This document shows, one piece after another, positions 9,849-17,531 of a stretch of 42,772 nucleotides of DNA. How positions within the stretch are numbered: the first letter of the stretch is position 1; every line of letters starts with the position of its first letter. Position numbers and translations under genes: made by a program. The notes under the pieces were generated by a model. That model saw only the letters and a program-made list of their open reading frames with translations. It did not search any database and was not told the DNA's origin. The stretch covers positions 1 to 42,772 of the forward strand of contig JAISWW010000096.1 in the NCBI GenBank assembly GCA_031270705.1, written 5' to 3'. This stretch comes from Deltaproteobacteria bacterium (GTDB lineage Bacteria > Desulfobacterota > Desulfarculia > Adiutricales > Adiutricaceae).

Positions 9849-10763
9849 TCAAGCGAATGGCGCGGTTTTGGCGGTTTTGGCTTTGGTTTTGACTTTGGCT
9901 TTCGGCGGATCCGTCTCAACTACAGTCTTAACTTCAGGCTCAACTTCAGGCTCAATTACAGGCTCAACTAAATGAATGAAGAAACTGAGGGAGCCCTTAT
10001 TGGAGCCAGACTGACGTTTTTCCGCCTTAAACAAAGTTGTTTCGCCTTTAATTAGATCCGAGAGCTTTTTATAGCCATATTGGCGGGAGTCAAAATCGGG
10101 CTGAATCTGATTGAGGTAATCGCCAAACTCGCTCAAAATGATCCAGCCATCCTCGCGGGAAGTCATTTCCGCGGCTTTGCGGAAGAGATCAATGGGTAGT
10201 TTTGGCGGCGATTTTTCCTCTCTGTTCGGCGCGGGCGGGAGAGTAGGTTGAGGCGGCGAGACTAAACCCTTGGTTTCGTCTTGACTCAGTTTAACGTTTT
10301 TCTCCCCATTGGAGCGCAAATACTCCGTCAAGATAAACTTATTGCAAGCCCGGCGAAAAGACTCGGGCGTTTTTTCCTCGCCAAACCCATATACCTTAAG
10401 GCCCGCTTCCCGTAAACGGACGGCTAGGCCCGTAAAATCGCTATCGCTCGAGACCAAGCAAAAACCCGTAATCACCTTGGAGTATAAAATATCCATGGCG
10501 TCGATAATCAAGGAAATATCGGTGGCGTTTTTGCCCTTGGTGTAGGAGTATTGTTGCACCGGCTTAATGGCCAGATCCAACAAATGCTTTTTCCAGCAAT
10601 TATTTCTAGGATCCGAAAAATCCCCGTAAATCCGCTTGAGGGCCACTTCCCCTAAACTGGCCACTTCCTGCAAAATGGCGCTGATGACCGAAGGCTGAGC
10701 GTTATCGGCGTCAATTAGAACCGCGAGACGATCCTGATTATGAGGGTAAGCGTCACGCTCCAT
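9849..10763 (-). CDS. NYN-domain RNase-like protein with OST-HTH/LOTUS-like region
   Basis: The N-terminal 150 residues form a NYN/LabA (PIN-like) domain. The acidic metal-binding residues are visible in VLIDADNA, in DISLIIDAMD and in SSDSDFTGL, followed by the typical YGFG..KTPESFRRACN. Residues of about 195-255 (IDLFRKAAEMTSREDGWIIL onwards) look like an OST-HTH/LOTUS RNA-binding domain, a known partner of NYN domains. The tail is a low-complexity stretch of Glu/Val then Lys/Ala/Thr. Such proteins are predicted RNases; the substrate is unknown. It is the last gene of an operon with pilT, eight bases after the zinc-ribbon gene. Confidence 0.85.
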   Translation of the reverse strand: MERDAYPHNQDRLAVLIDADNAQPSVISAILQEVASLGEVALKRIYGDFSDPRNNCWKKHLLDLAIKPVQQYSYTKGKNATDISLIIDAMDILYSKVITGFCLVSSDSDFTGLAVRLREAGLKVYGFGEEKTPESFRRACNKFILTEYLRSNGEKNVKLSQDETKGLVSPPQPTLPPAPNREEKSPPKLPIDLFRKAAEMTSREDGWIILSEFGDYLNQIQPDFDSRQYGYKKLSDLIKGETTLFKAEKRQSGSNKGSLSFFIHLVEPVIEPEVEPEVKTVVETDPPKAKVKTKAKTAKTAPFA

Positions 10764-10771
10764 AATTATGT

Positions 10772-11497
10772 CTAATCCAAACCTCGCTGGAGGAGCATCT
10801 CATTGTAAGTGGCGTAAAACTTCTGCACATGGCCCATGCCACTAATGAGAATCCTTTCAATGTCCTCGATGTCCGCCGTGCTAATGACGGTATCCAAAGA
10901 GAGGCTAAAGGCCGTCAGATCGTCGAGCGAGGTAAAGCTGGGCCCAATGACCGCGATAAACATCTCGTGGCGAATGGAGAGCTCTAAGCTGTTGACCGCC
11001 CTAATCAATTGGTTGCTGGATAAGGTGGCCCCGTAATAATCCTCTTGGATCAACATTAAGCGAAAACGCCCAAATTTAAGTTGCTTGACCGCGTCCCTAA
11101 CGTTAATGGCCATGACCGGTTTATAGCCCATATTGGAGAGCTTGGTATAAAGAAGATCCTGAATTTCCTCGCTGTCGTAAGCCACCAAGGCCATTTTCAT
11201 GCCCTCGCCAATGTCCTCCAGCTGGATGGGGGCCATTTCGGGAGCCGGGCCCCCGACAAAGGCTTCTTTGGGCGGGGCGGGCGGCGGCGTGGGCGCGGGG
11301 GTTGGCGGCAAGGTCTGGCTAGCCATGGGCTCGGGCCGAGGTGGCGGCGGAGGCGCCGGAACGGCTGGAGGGGACTCTAAAGTCAGGTTATTTTTCTGAT
11401 GGCAACTGGGGCAAGCGAAGGACAAAGTCTGCCCATAGACAATTTTATTATCCGGAATATTGAGCTTTATATGACAAAACTGGCACTCAATCTGCAT
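10772..11497 (-). CDS. Zinc-ribbon and receiver-like protein
   Basis: 241 residues in three parts. A zinc ribbon of the MJ0042 kind has C5/C8 and C29/C32. A proline- and alanine-rich linker spans about residues 46-80. The C-terminal domain (about 95-241) resembles a CheY-like receiver fold: MKMALVAYDSEEIQDLLYTK, a helix, then FRLMLIQEDYYG. The usual phospho-acceptor Asp is not evident (the strand ends IQED), so it may be a non-phosphorylated pseudo-receiver. It lies 22 bases after the pilU-like gene, which suggests a role in regulating pilus retraction; that link is inference from operon position only. Confidence 0.7.
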   Translation of the reverse strand: MQIECQFCHIKLNIPDNKIVYGQTLSFACPSCHQKNNLTLESPPAVPAPPPPPRPEPMASQTLPPTPAPTPPPAPPKEAFVGGPAPEMAPIQLEDIGEGMKMALVAYDSEEIQDLLYTKLSNMGYKPVMAINVRDAVKQLKFGRFRLMLIQEDYYGATLSSNQLIRAVNSLELSIRHEMFIAVIGPSFTSLDDLTAFSLSLDTVISTADIEDIERILISGMGHVQKFYATYNEMLLQRGLD

Positions 11498-11519
11498 CGA
11501 GGAAGCTCCTTAAAAAGAG

Positions 11520-12830
11520 TTAGTCCAAAAAGGATCGACGGAGAACCTGATTTTCTTGGCCGGGGGGCTGAGGTGGCCCGCCCGAGCGGATCCGGGCGTC
11601 CGCCCGCGGCGGCTGGCGCGAGGGTTGTTGATTCTCCGGCTCCTCTGGCGCTGGCGGCTCTGGCGGCATGTCTTCCTCAATGGGCACCAAGGCCAGATCG
11701 TTTATGTCGTAGATATACTCGCCCGCCGCGGCTTTTAAGGTGTCAATGCCACGGTTCATGATGTTCTTTTTGGAGCTAAAGGTGCGAGCCGTTTCCTCGG
11801 TGATGACCTTATCGCGGAAGAGATCCAAAATATGCTGGTCAAAAGTCTGAAACCCTAAAGGCCGCATCGATTCCACGGCCGAATAAAAGGTTTTCTCCGG
11901 ACTCTCGCCATTGGTGATGATGTCTTTGAGCAGAAGGGTCATGCCCATGATCTCCAAAGCCGCGACCCGCCCGCCCCCGATTTTGGGCAAAAGCCTTTGA
12001 CTGACCACCCACCTTAAAGAATCGGCCAAACGCACCCGAATGAGCTTTTCCTCCTCATGATCAAATAAGCCGATGATGCGGTTGACCGTGGTGCCCGTGT
12101 CCACGGTGTGGAGGGTCGAAAAAACCAAGTGGCCCGTCTCGGCGGCCGACAAAGCCATTTCCACGGTCTCGCGATCGCGCATCTCGCCCACCAAAATGAC
12201 CTTCGGGGCTTGTCTTAAGGCCGATCTTAAGCCTTCGGAAAAAGTCCGAAAATCCGTGCCCAATTCCCTTTGGTTGAAGGTGGACATTTTGGGCAGATGG
12301 ATAAACTCCACCGGATCCTCCAAAGTGACCACGTGGACGGCCTGAGAGCGATTGACCTCGTCCAAGATGGCGGCTAGGGAGGTGGTTTTGCCCGTGCCCG
12401 TGGCTCCGGTGATTAGGATAATGCCGTTTTTCTCCTTGGCCATGTTGCAAAACAAAGGGGGAAGCCCGAGATCCTCAACGGAGCGGATATAGGTGTCCAA
12501 CTTCCGCATGACAATGCTGTAGCGACCTTGTTGGGAGAAAATGTTCACCCGAAAACGGGCTTTGTTTTCCAAATTAAAGGACAGATCGCAACTGCCTTGA
12601 TCCAATAAGGTCGTTATCAGGTGTCTATCGCCTCTTAAAAGGCTTAGAGCCAAAGCCTCGGTCTGATAAGGGGTCAGGGCCCTAATCTCGGGCTGAAAAT
12701 AGACAGGGATCAGTTGGCCACCGCTCTCTACCTGGATGGGGTGGCCGACGGTCATGTTGATGTCGGAAACGTCCGCGGCGGCGTTCATGAGCTTACCGAG
12801 TATGTATTCCAGGTGAAAAAGGTGCAACAT
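11520..12830 (-). CDS. pilU: PilU-like twitching motility ATPase
   Basis: 436 residues of the type II/IV secretion ATPase superfamily, PilT branch. Walker A is GATGTGKTTS (residues 142-149 core). The Asp box is VTLEDPVEFIH, Walker B is VILVGEMRDRETVEMAL, and the His box is TGHLVFSTLHT. I chose the ATG at 12830 rather than a longer frame because it lies two bases after the pilT stop, and PilT family proteins begin close to this point. A proline-rich C-terminal tail of about 60 residues is unusual. It probably assists PilT in pilus retraction. No pilin, PilB or PilC gene lies in the window. Confidence 0.88.
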   Translation of the reverse strand: MLHLFHLEYILGKLMNAAADVSDINMTVGHPIQVESGGQLIPVYFQPEIRALTPYQTEALALSLLRGDRHLITTLLDQGSCDLSFNLENKARFRVNIFSQQGRYSIVMRKLDTYIRSVEDLGLPPLFCNMAKEKNGIILITGATGTGKTTSLAAILDEVNRSQAVHVVTLEDPVEFIHLPKMSTFNQRELGTDFRTFSEGLRSALRQAPKVILVGEMRDRETVEMALSAAETGHLVFSTLHTVDTGTTVNRIIGLFDHEEEKLIRVRLADSLRWVVSQRLLPKIGGGRVAALEIMGMTLLLKDIITNGESPEKTFYSAVESMRPLGFQTFDQHILDLFRDKVITEETARTFSSKKNIMNRGIDTLKAAAGEYIYDINDLALVPIEEDMPPEPPAPEEPENQQPSRQPPRADARIRSGGPPQPPGQENQVLRRSFLD

Positions 12831-12832
12831 AA

Positions 12833-13915
12833 TCAAACGTCCGTAAAATCTTCCGGAGGCGAGTTCAAGTATTGCCGGAATTTGGCTTTGTCTATGCAAT
12901 GGGAGTAAGCGTCCACAGGCGAGACGCGTCCAGCCAAGAGATGGTCTAAAATGGCGTCGTCCATGGACTGCATGCCAAACTTGCGGCCCGTTTGGATGGT
13001 CGTGGCTATTTGATGAATCTTGCTCTCGCGGATGAGGTTACGGACGGCTGGGGTGGCCAAAAGGATCTCCAAAGCCGCCACCCGGCCAGGAATATCCACC
13101 CGCGTAAATAAAGATTGGGCGATGACGGCCCTTAAAGCGTCAGCCAAAGAAGCCCGGATCTGGGCTTGCTCATTGGCCGGAAAAATATCAATAATCCGGT
13201 CAATGGTCGAGGCCGCCGAGGTGGTGTGGAGCGTCCCCATGACCAAGTGCCCCGTGTTGGCCGCCTCCAAAGCCAAAGAGATGGTCTCCAAATCCCGCAT
13301 CTCGCCGACCATGATAATGTCGGGATCCTCGCGCAAAGCTCCCCTTAAGGCGGAGGTAAAGCTTTTGGTGTGGGTAAAAACCTCGCGATGGTTGACCACG
13401 CATTTGTTGCTCATGTGGACAAATTCCACCGGATCCTCGATCGTTAAAATATGATCGCGCCGGGTGCGATTGGCGTGGTCGATGATGGTGGCCAAAGTCG
13501 TGGATTTGCCGCTCCCCGTGGGCCCGGTGACTAAGACGAGGCCTTTGGGCAAAGAGCTTAGTTTGCTGATCACCGGCGGGAGGCCCAATTCCTCGACCGT
13601 GGGGATGCGCGAGGGAATCTCCCGAAAGACCGCGCCCACGCCCCATTTTTGATTAAAAAAATTAGCCCGGTAGCGAGCGATCTGCGGAATCTCGTAGCCA
13701 AAATCCACATCCCCGGTTTCCTCAAAGATTTTAATCTTCTCCTCCGGGGCGATTTCATAGAGCATCTTTTTAAGCTCCGAGTTTTCCAGGACTTTATATT
13801 GGATCTTCTGAATGCGCCCCTTGACGCGAACCAAGGGCTGGCTCCCCGAGACCATGTGTAGATCTGAGCCGCCAACGTCATGCAGAAACCTAAAAAAAGC
13901 GTCTAGTAAGGCCAA
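12833..13915 (-). CDS. pilT: Twitching motility ATPase PilT
   Basis: Hexameric cytoplasmic ATPase that powers type IV pilus retraction. The 360 residues start with the typical LLDAFFRFLHDVGGSDLHMV, followed by Walker A GPTGSGKSTT (131-138 core), Asp box ILTIEDPVEFVH, Walker B IIMVGEMRDLETISLAL and His box TGHLVMGTLHT. Length matches the family. The start is TTG, with GGAG seven bases upstream. It is first in the operon pilT, pilU-like, zinc-ribbon gene, NYN gene. Confidence 0.95.
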   Translation of the reverse strand: MALLDAFFRFLHDVGGSDLHMVSGSQPLVRVKGRIQKIQYKVLENSELKKMLYEIAPEEKIKIFEETGDVDFGYEIPQIARYRANFFNQKWGVGAVFREIPSRIPTVEELGLPPVISKLSSLPKGLVLVTGPTGSGKSTTLATIIDHANRTRRDHILTIEDPVEFVHMSNKCVVNHREVFTHTKSFTSALRGALREDPDIIMVGEMRDLETISLALEAANTGHLVMGTLHTTSAASTIDRIIDIFPANEQAQIRASLADALRAVIAQSLFTRVDIPGRVAALEILLATPAVRNLIRESKIHQIATTIQTGRKFGMQSMDDAILDHLLAGRVSPVDAYSHCIDKAKFRQYLNSPPEDFTDV

Positions 13916-14007
13916 TCTCTCACTCCCCTGTTTAGACTCCGCCTAAAATTCCTCGCCCAAAGCCAAAATCGCCAAATCGCCTCAAAATAATCTCTCTCAA
14001 GGGCCTT

Positions 14008-15660
14008 TTATTTCTTTTTGACCTTGGCCCAGCTGTCTTTTAAGGTCACGACGCGATTAAAGATCCAGCCTGACTCGCTCTTTTTTTCTAAATAAAAGTA
14101 ACCCAGGCGCTCAAACTGGAGCCTTTCCCCAACTTTAAGATCAAAAAGAGCGGGCTCCAAATGGCCATTGGGCCGAACCACCAAAGAATTGGGGTTCATC
14201 TCTTTTTCCAAATCACCCGTGGGCCGGGGATTCAAAAAAAGGCGATCATACAGCCGAGCCTCAACTTTTATGGAGCTCGCGGCCGGAACCCAGTGGATGA
14301 TGCCTGGCCTCTTCTGGCCAGTTAGGCCTTTGGGCTCATCGCTATAGGAGCAAATGAGCTCCTTGGGCCGCCCCTCGCCGTCCAGTTTGGCCTCCAGACA
14401 CTGGATATAGCCTGACCACCTGAGCCTGACCTCCCGTCCAGGGGCCAAACGAAAAAAACCCGCCGGCGGATCGAGGCTAAAATCCTCGCGCTCAATAAAA
14501 ATATTTTTCGTCAAGCGCAAATCCCGAAAACCCATCCGCTCGGGCTCGTCGGGAAAATAGGGGGCCGAGATGAGTTTGACCTCGTCATCGGGCCAATTCA
14601 CAATAGTCACCGTCAAGGGATCCAAAACGGCCATGGCCCTTCTAACTTTTGGGTTTAGATCATCGCGGATAGCTTTTTCCAGCCACTCCAGCTCAATCCA
14701 GCTGTCTTTTTTGGCTACCCCTATGCGCTCGCAAAAGAGCCGGATAGCCTCCGGCGTCACCCCCCGGCGACGCAAAGCCGCGATGGTCGGGAGACGCGGA
14801 TCGTCCCAGCCGTCAACGTATTTTTCCTTGACCAAGAGCAAAAGCTTTCTTTTGCTCATTAAAGTGGCCTCTAAATTTAAGCGGGCGAACTCAATTTGGC
14901 GCGGCCGCGGCTCTGGCCAATCTAGCTTTTCCAAGGCCCAATCGTAAAGAGGCCGATGATCCTCAAACTCCAGCGTGCAAATGGAAAAAGTCACGCCTTC
15001 AATGGCGTCAGACACGCAATGAGCGAAATCATACATGGGATAAATTAGCCACTGATCGCCGGTGCGGTGATGGGTGGCTTTGCGGATCCGGAAAAGGGCC
15101 GGATCGCGCATATTTAAATTCGGGGAGGCCATGTCGATCTTGGCCCTTAGGAACATCTCGCCTTCGGCGAATTGGCCGGCCCGCATCTGCCGAAAGAGTT
15201 CCAGGCTTTCTTCCCAGGGCCGATCCCGATAGGGGCTATCGCGACCCGGCTCGGTTAAGGTGCCGCGATATTGGCGAACTTCCTCAGGGCTCAACTGACA
15301 GACATAGGCGTGACCTTTTTTGATCAGCTCTTCCGCGCACTGGTAGAGACGCTCAAAATAGTCCGAGGCGTAATAAAGCCGGTCATCCCAGGAAAAACCC
15401 AGCCATTTGACATCCTCCTGGATGGAGTCCACGTACTCCACATCCTCTTTGACCGGATTAGTGTCGTCAAAGCGGAGGTTACAAAAGCCTTTATAATCCC
15501 GGGCCAAGCCAAAATTGAGACACACGCTCTTGGCGTGGCCAATATGGAGGTAGCCATTGGGTTCCGGGGGAAACCTCGTCGTCACTTGAGCGTACCGACC
15601 GCTAGCCAGATCCTCATCCACCAAAGCCCTAATAAAGTTCGTGGGCCTGTCTTCGCTCAT
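14008..15660 (-). CDS. glnS: Glutaminyl-tRNA synthetase
   Basis: Class I synthetase charging tRNA-Gln with glutamine. The 550-residue length is close to the E. coli enzyme. The HIGH motif is at residues 39-42 within EPNGYLHIGHAKS, and the KMSKS-equivalent is LMSKRKL. The catalytic core stretch NLRFDDTNPVKEDVEYVDSI is intact, followed by the two-barrel anticodon-binding domain. I chose the ATG at 15660 over an upstream in-frame TTG at 15681. A well-formed promoter lies about 60 bases upstream. A direct GlnRS implies that glutamine is not attached solely through the Glu-tRNA amidotransferase route. Confidence 0.96.
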   Translation of the reverse strand: MSEDRPTNFIRALVDEDLASGRYAQVTTRFPPEPNGYLHIGHAKSVCLNFGLARDYKGFCNLRFDDTNPVKEDVEYVDSIQEDVKWLGFSWDDRLYYASDYFERLYQCAEELIKKGHAYVCQLSPEEVRQYRGTLTEPGRDSPYRDRPWEESLELFRQMRAGQFAEGEMFLRAKIDMASPNLNMRDPALFRIRKATHHRTGDQWLIYPMYDFAHCVSDAIEGVTFSICTLEFEDHRPLYDWALEKLDWPEPRPRQIEFARLNLEATLMSKRKLLLLVKEKYVDGWDDPRLPTIAALRRRGVTPEAIRLFCERIGVAKKDSWIELEWLEKAIRDDLNPKVRRAMAVLDPLTVTIVNWPDDEVKLISAPYFPDEPERMGFRDLRLTKNIFIEREDFSLDPPAGFFRLAPGREVRLRWSGYIQCLEAKLDGEGRPKELICSYSDEPKGLTGQKRPGIIHWVPAASSIKVEARLYDRLFLNPRPTGDLEKEMNPNSLVVRPNGHLEPALFDLKVGERLQFERLGYFYLEKKSESGWIFNRVVTLKDSWAKVKKK

Positions 15661-15719
15661 AATCGCTTTTCCCAATCCCAAAATTCAAAACATGGCTCTC
15701 CATCATATTTACCGAGATC

Positions 15720-15748
15720 ATTATAACCTATTTGGCCGTTTGAGGCAA
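15720..15748 (-). promoter_or_regulatory. Predicted sigma70 promoter of glnS
   Basis: On the minus strand TTGCCT (15743-15748) and TATAAT (15720-15725) are 17 bases apart. The predicted start near 15713 gives a leader of about 50 bases. Confidence 0.6.
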
Positions 15749-15753
15749 GATCA

Positions 15754-15775
15754 AACCCAGCCTTTAGGCTGGGTT
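15754..15775. promoter_or_regulatory. Inverted repeat between divergent glnS and glgA
   Basis: A perfect 9-bp dyad, AACCCAGCC with GGCTGGGTT around a TTTA loop, lies immediately upstream of the glnS -35 box, between two divergent genes. There is no gene end here to terminate, so an operator or a divergent-transcript insulator is more likely. The remainder of 15776-15999 shows no further feature, apart from a weak TATCAT that could be the glgA -10. Confidence 0.4.
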
Positions 15776-15999
15776 AGGCCAGAATATTCGGGCCAAATAC
15801 CCTTTAAAATCAAGGACTTAGGCCTTAAGGAAGCCGCTCCAAAAGACTCTTATTTCATTTAATGGGTCATTTAGGCTATCATATTAATGGATCCCGACCC
15901 GGGCTGGGCGGCCCTTAATGGGCGACTCGGCCAACTATCGCGCCTTTACGCCCCTAACGCCACCGGGCTTGGCCTAGTTCCTCGCCCAGACGGAGCCTT

Positions 16000-17457
16000 A
16001 TGCCGGAACCTATCAAAATCTTAATAGCTTCCCCCGAAGTCGCGCCCTTGGCTCAGACCGGGGGCTTAGCGGAAATGGTGGCCAGTATTCCCAAGGCTTT
16101 AAACGCTTTGGGCGCTCGCGTCGCGGTCATCATTCCCGGCTACCAATCAGCCTTAAAACACGAAGGCCTCAAACCCGTGGCCGCTTTAAAAGTCGCCCCG
16201 GGCGGGACGGAAACGCCATTTCAACTCCTGGCTGGCCAATTGGCCCCTTCTATCCCCATTTATCTGACCCGTTATGACCCCTATTTTGATCGACCGGGCC
16301 TTTACGGGGCGGGGCGGGAGGTTTATCCCGACAATCCGGCCCGTTTCGCCTTTTTTTCGCAAGCGGTTTTGGCCTCTCTCCCGTACTTGGACGATTATCC
16401 CGATATAATCTTAGCCAATGACTGGCATACTGGCCTAATTATGCCCTATTTATTGGAAATGGGCCCACGCTCTCCCAAAGGGGTCTTTGTTATCCATAAT
16501 CAGGGCTATTTGGGTTTGGCGCCCATGACGGCCAAAACCTTCATAGGCCTACCGGAAAGCTATTACGCCTTGGATGGCCTGGAGTACTTTGGCCAATTAA
16601 GTTATTTAAAAGCCGGCATTGTCTTCGCCCAAGAAGTGGTGACTGTCTCCCCCACCTACGCCAAAGAAATCCAAACCCCCGAAAGCGGCAATGGCCTGGA
16701 CGGCGTCCTCCGCTTCCACAGTCCAAAATTGCGCGGCATTTTGAATGGGGTCGATTACGAGGTCTGGAATCCAGCCACGGATCCCCATTTGGCCGCCAAC
16801 TACGACGCCGATAACCCGGCGGGCAAACGTTTATGTAAAAGCGCCCTCAAAAAAGAATTAAACCTCCAAACCCCGGACGATCGCCCTCTTTTTGGCATGG
16901 TCACCCGTTTAGCCGCCCAAAAAGGCTTGCCTTTGGTCGTGGAAGCCGCCCCGGAGTTTTTCCGCTTGGGCCTGGATTTAGTTATCCTCGGCTCGGGTGA
17001 CGCTTGGCATGAGGAACAAGTCGCGGCCATGGCCGCGGCTTTCCCTGACCAGACCCGCCTCATTTTGGCCTATGACCCGGTTTTGGCTCACCGCGTTATC
17101 GCCGGGAGCGATTTTATCCTCGTCCCCTCAATTTATGAGCCTTGTGGGCTCATCCAGATGTACGCTCTGCGTTATGGCTCCATACCCGTGGTCAGAGCCA
17201 TTGGCGGCTTAAACGACACGGTGCGGGATTTCGCTGGCCAAAATCCCACGGGGGCTTGGGACAATGGCTTTAAGTTTAGCCAGTTTCAAGCCTGGGCTTT
17301 GTTTCGAGCCATTAGGCGAGCGGTGGAGCTTTATGGCCGGCCCGACGATTGCTTAGCCATGTCGGTGGGCGGCATGCGCGAGGACTTTTCTTGGTCCGCC
17401 TCGGCCAAAGCTTATTTAAATCTGTTCCAATCATGTCTAGCTAAGCCGTCTTTCTAA
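16000..17457 (+). CDS. glgA: GT5 glycogen/starch synthase
   Basis: Transfers glucose from ADP-glucose to growing alpha-1,4-glucan. The 485 residues fit GlgA, with two Rossmann domains. The N-terminal motif is EVAPLAQTGGLAEMV and the C-terminal one is YEPCGLIQMYALRYGSIPVV followed by RAIGGLNDTV, which includes the conserved catalytic Glu region. Two deviations are visible: the first motif is normally KTGGL (Lys15 in the E. coli enzyme contacts ADP-glucose) and has Gln here, and the second is usually TGGL preceded by Lys or Ala. Activity may be retained, but nucleotide-sugar preference could differ. It precedes a GH57 gene by 74 bases. Confidence 0.93.
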   Translation: MPEPIKILIASPEVAPLAQTGGLAEMVASIPKALNALGARVAVIIPGYQSALKHEGLKPVAALKVAPGGTETPFQLLAGQLAPSIPIYLTRYDPYFDRPGLYGAGREVYPDNPARFAFFSQAVLASLPYLDDYPDIILANDWHTGLIMPYLLEMGPRSPKGVFVIHNQGYLGLAPMTAKTFIGLPESYYALDGLEYFGQLSYLKAGIVFAQEVVTVSPTYAKEIQTPESGNGLDGVLRFHSPKLRGILNGVDYEVWNPATDPHLAANYDADNPAGKRLCKSALKKELNLQTPDDRPLFGMVTRLAAQKGLPLVVEAAPEFFRLGLDLVILGSGDAWHEEQVAAMAAAFPDQTRLILAYDPVLAHRVIAGSDFILVPSIYEPCGLIQMYALRYGSIPVVRAIGGLNDTVRDFAGQNPTGAWDNGFKFSQFQAWALFRAIRRAVELYGRPDDCLAMSVGGMREDFSWSASAKAYLNLFQSCLAKPSF

Positions 17458-17531
17458 TTCCTTAAGCCTAAACGCTTAATTTTAAAAGCTAATTCAGCTT
17501 TAAACTCAAATTTCGAAGGAGCCCTCGCGCT

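Noticed and set aside
11081-11399. Glycine/arginine-rich plus-strand frames opposite the zinc-ribbon gene
   Set aside because: They are the antisense of the proline-rich linker and have no independent support.
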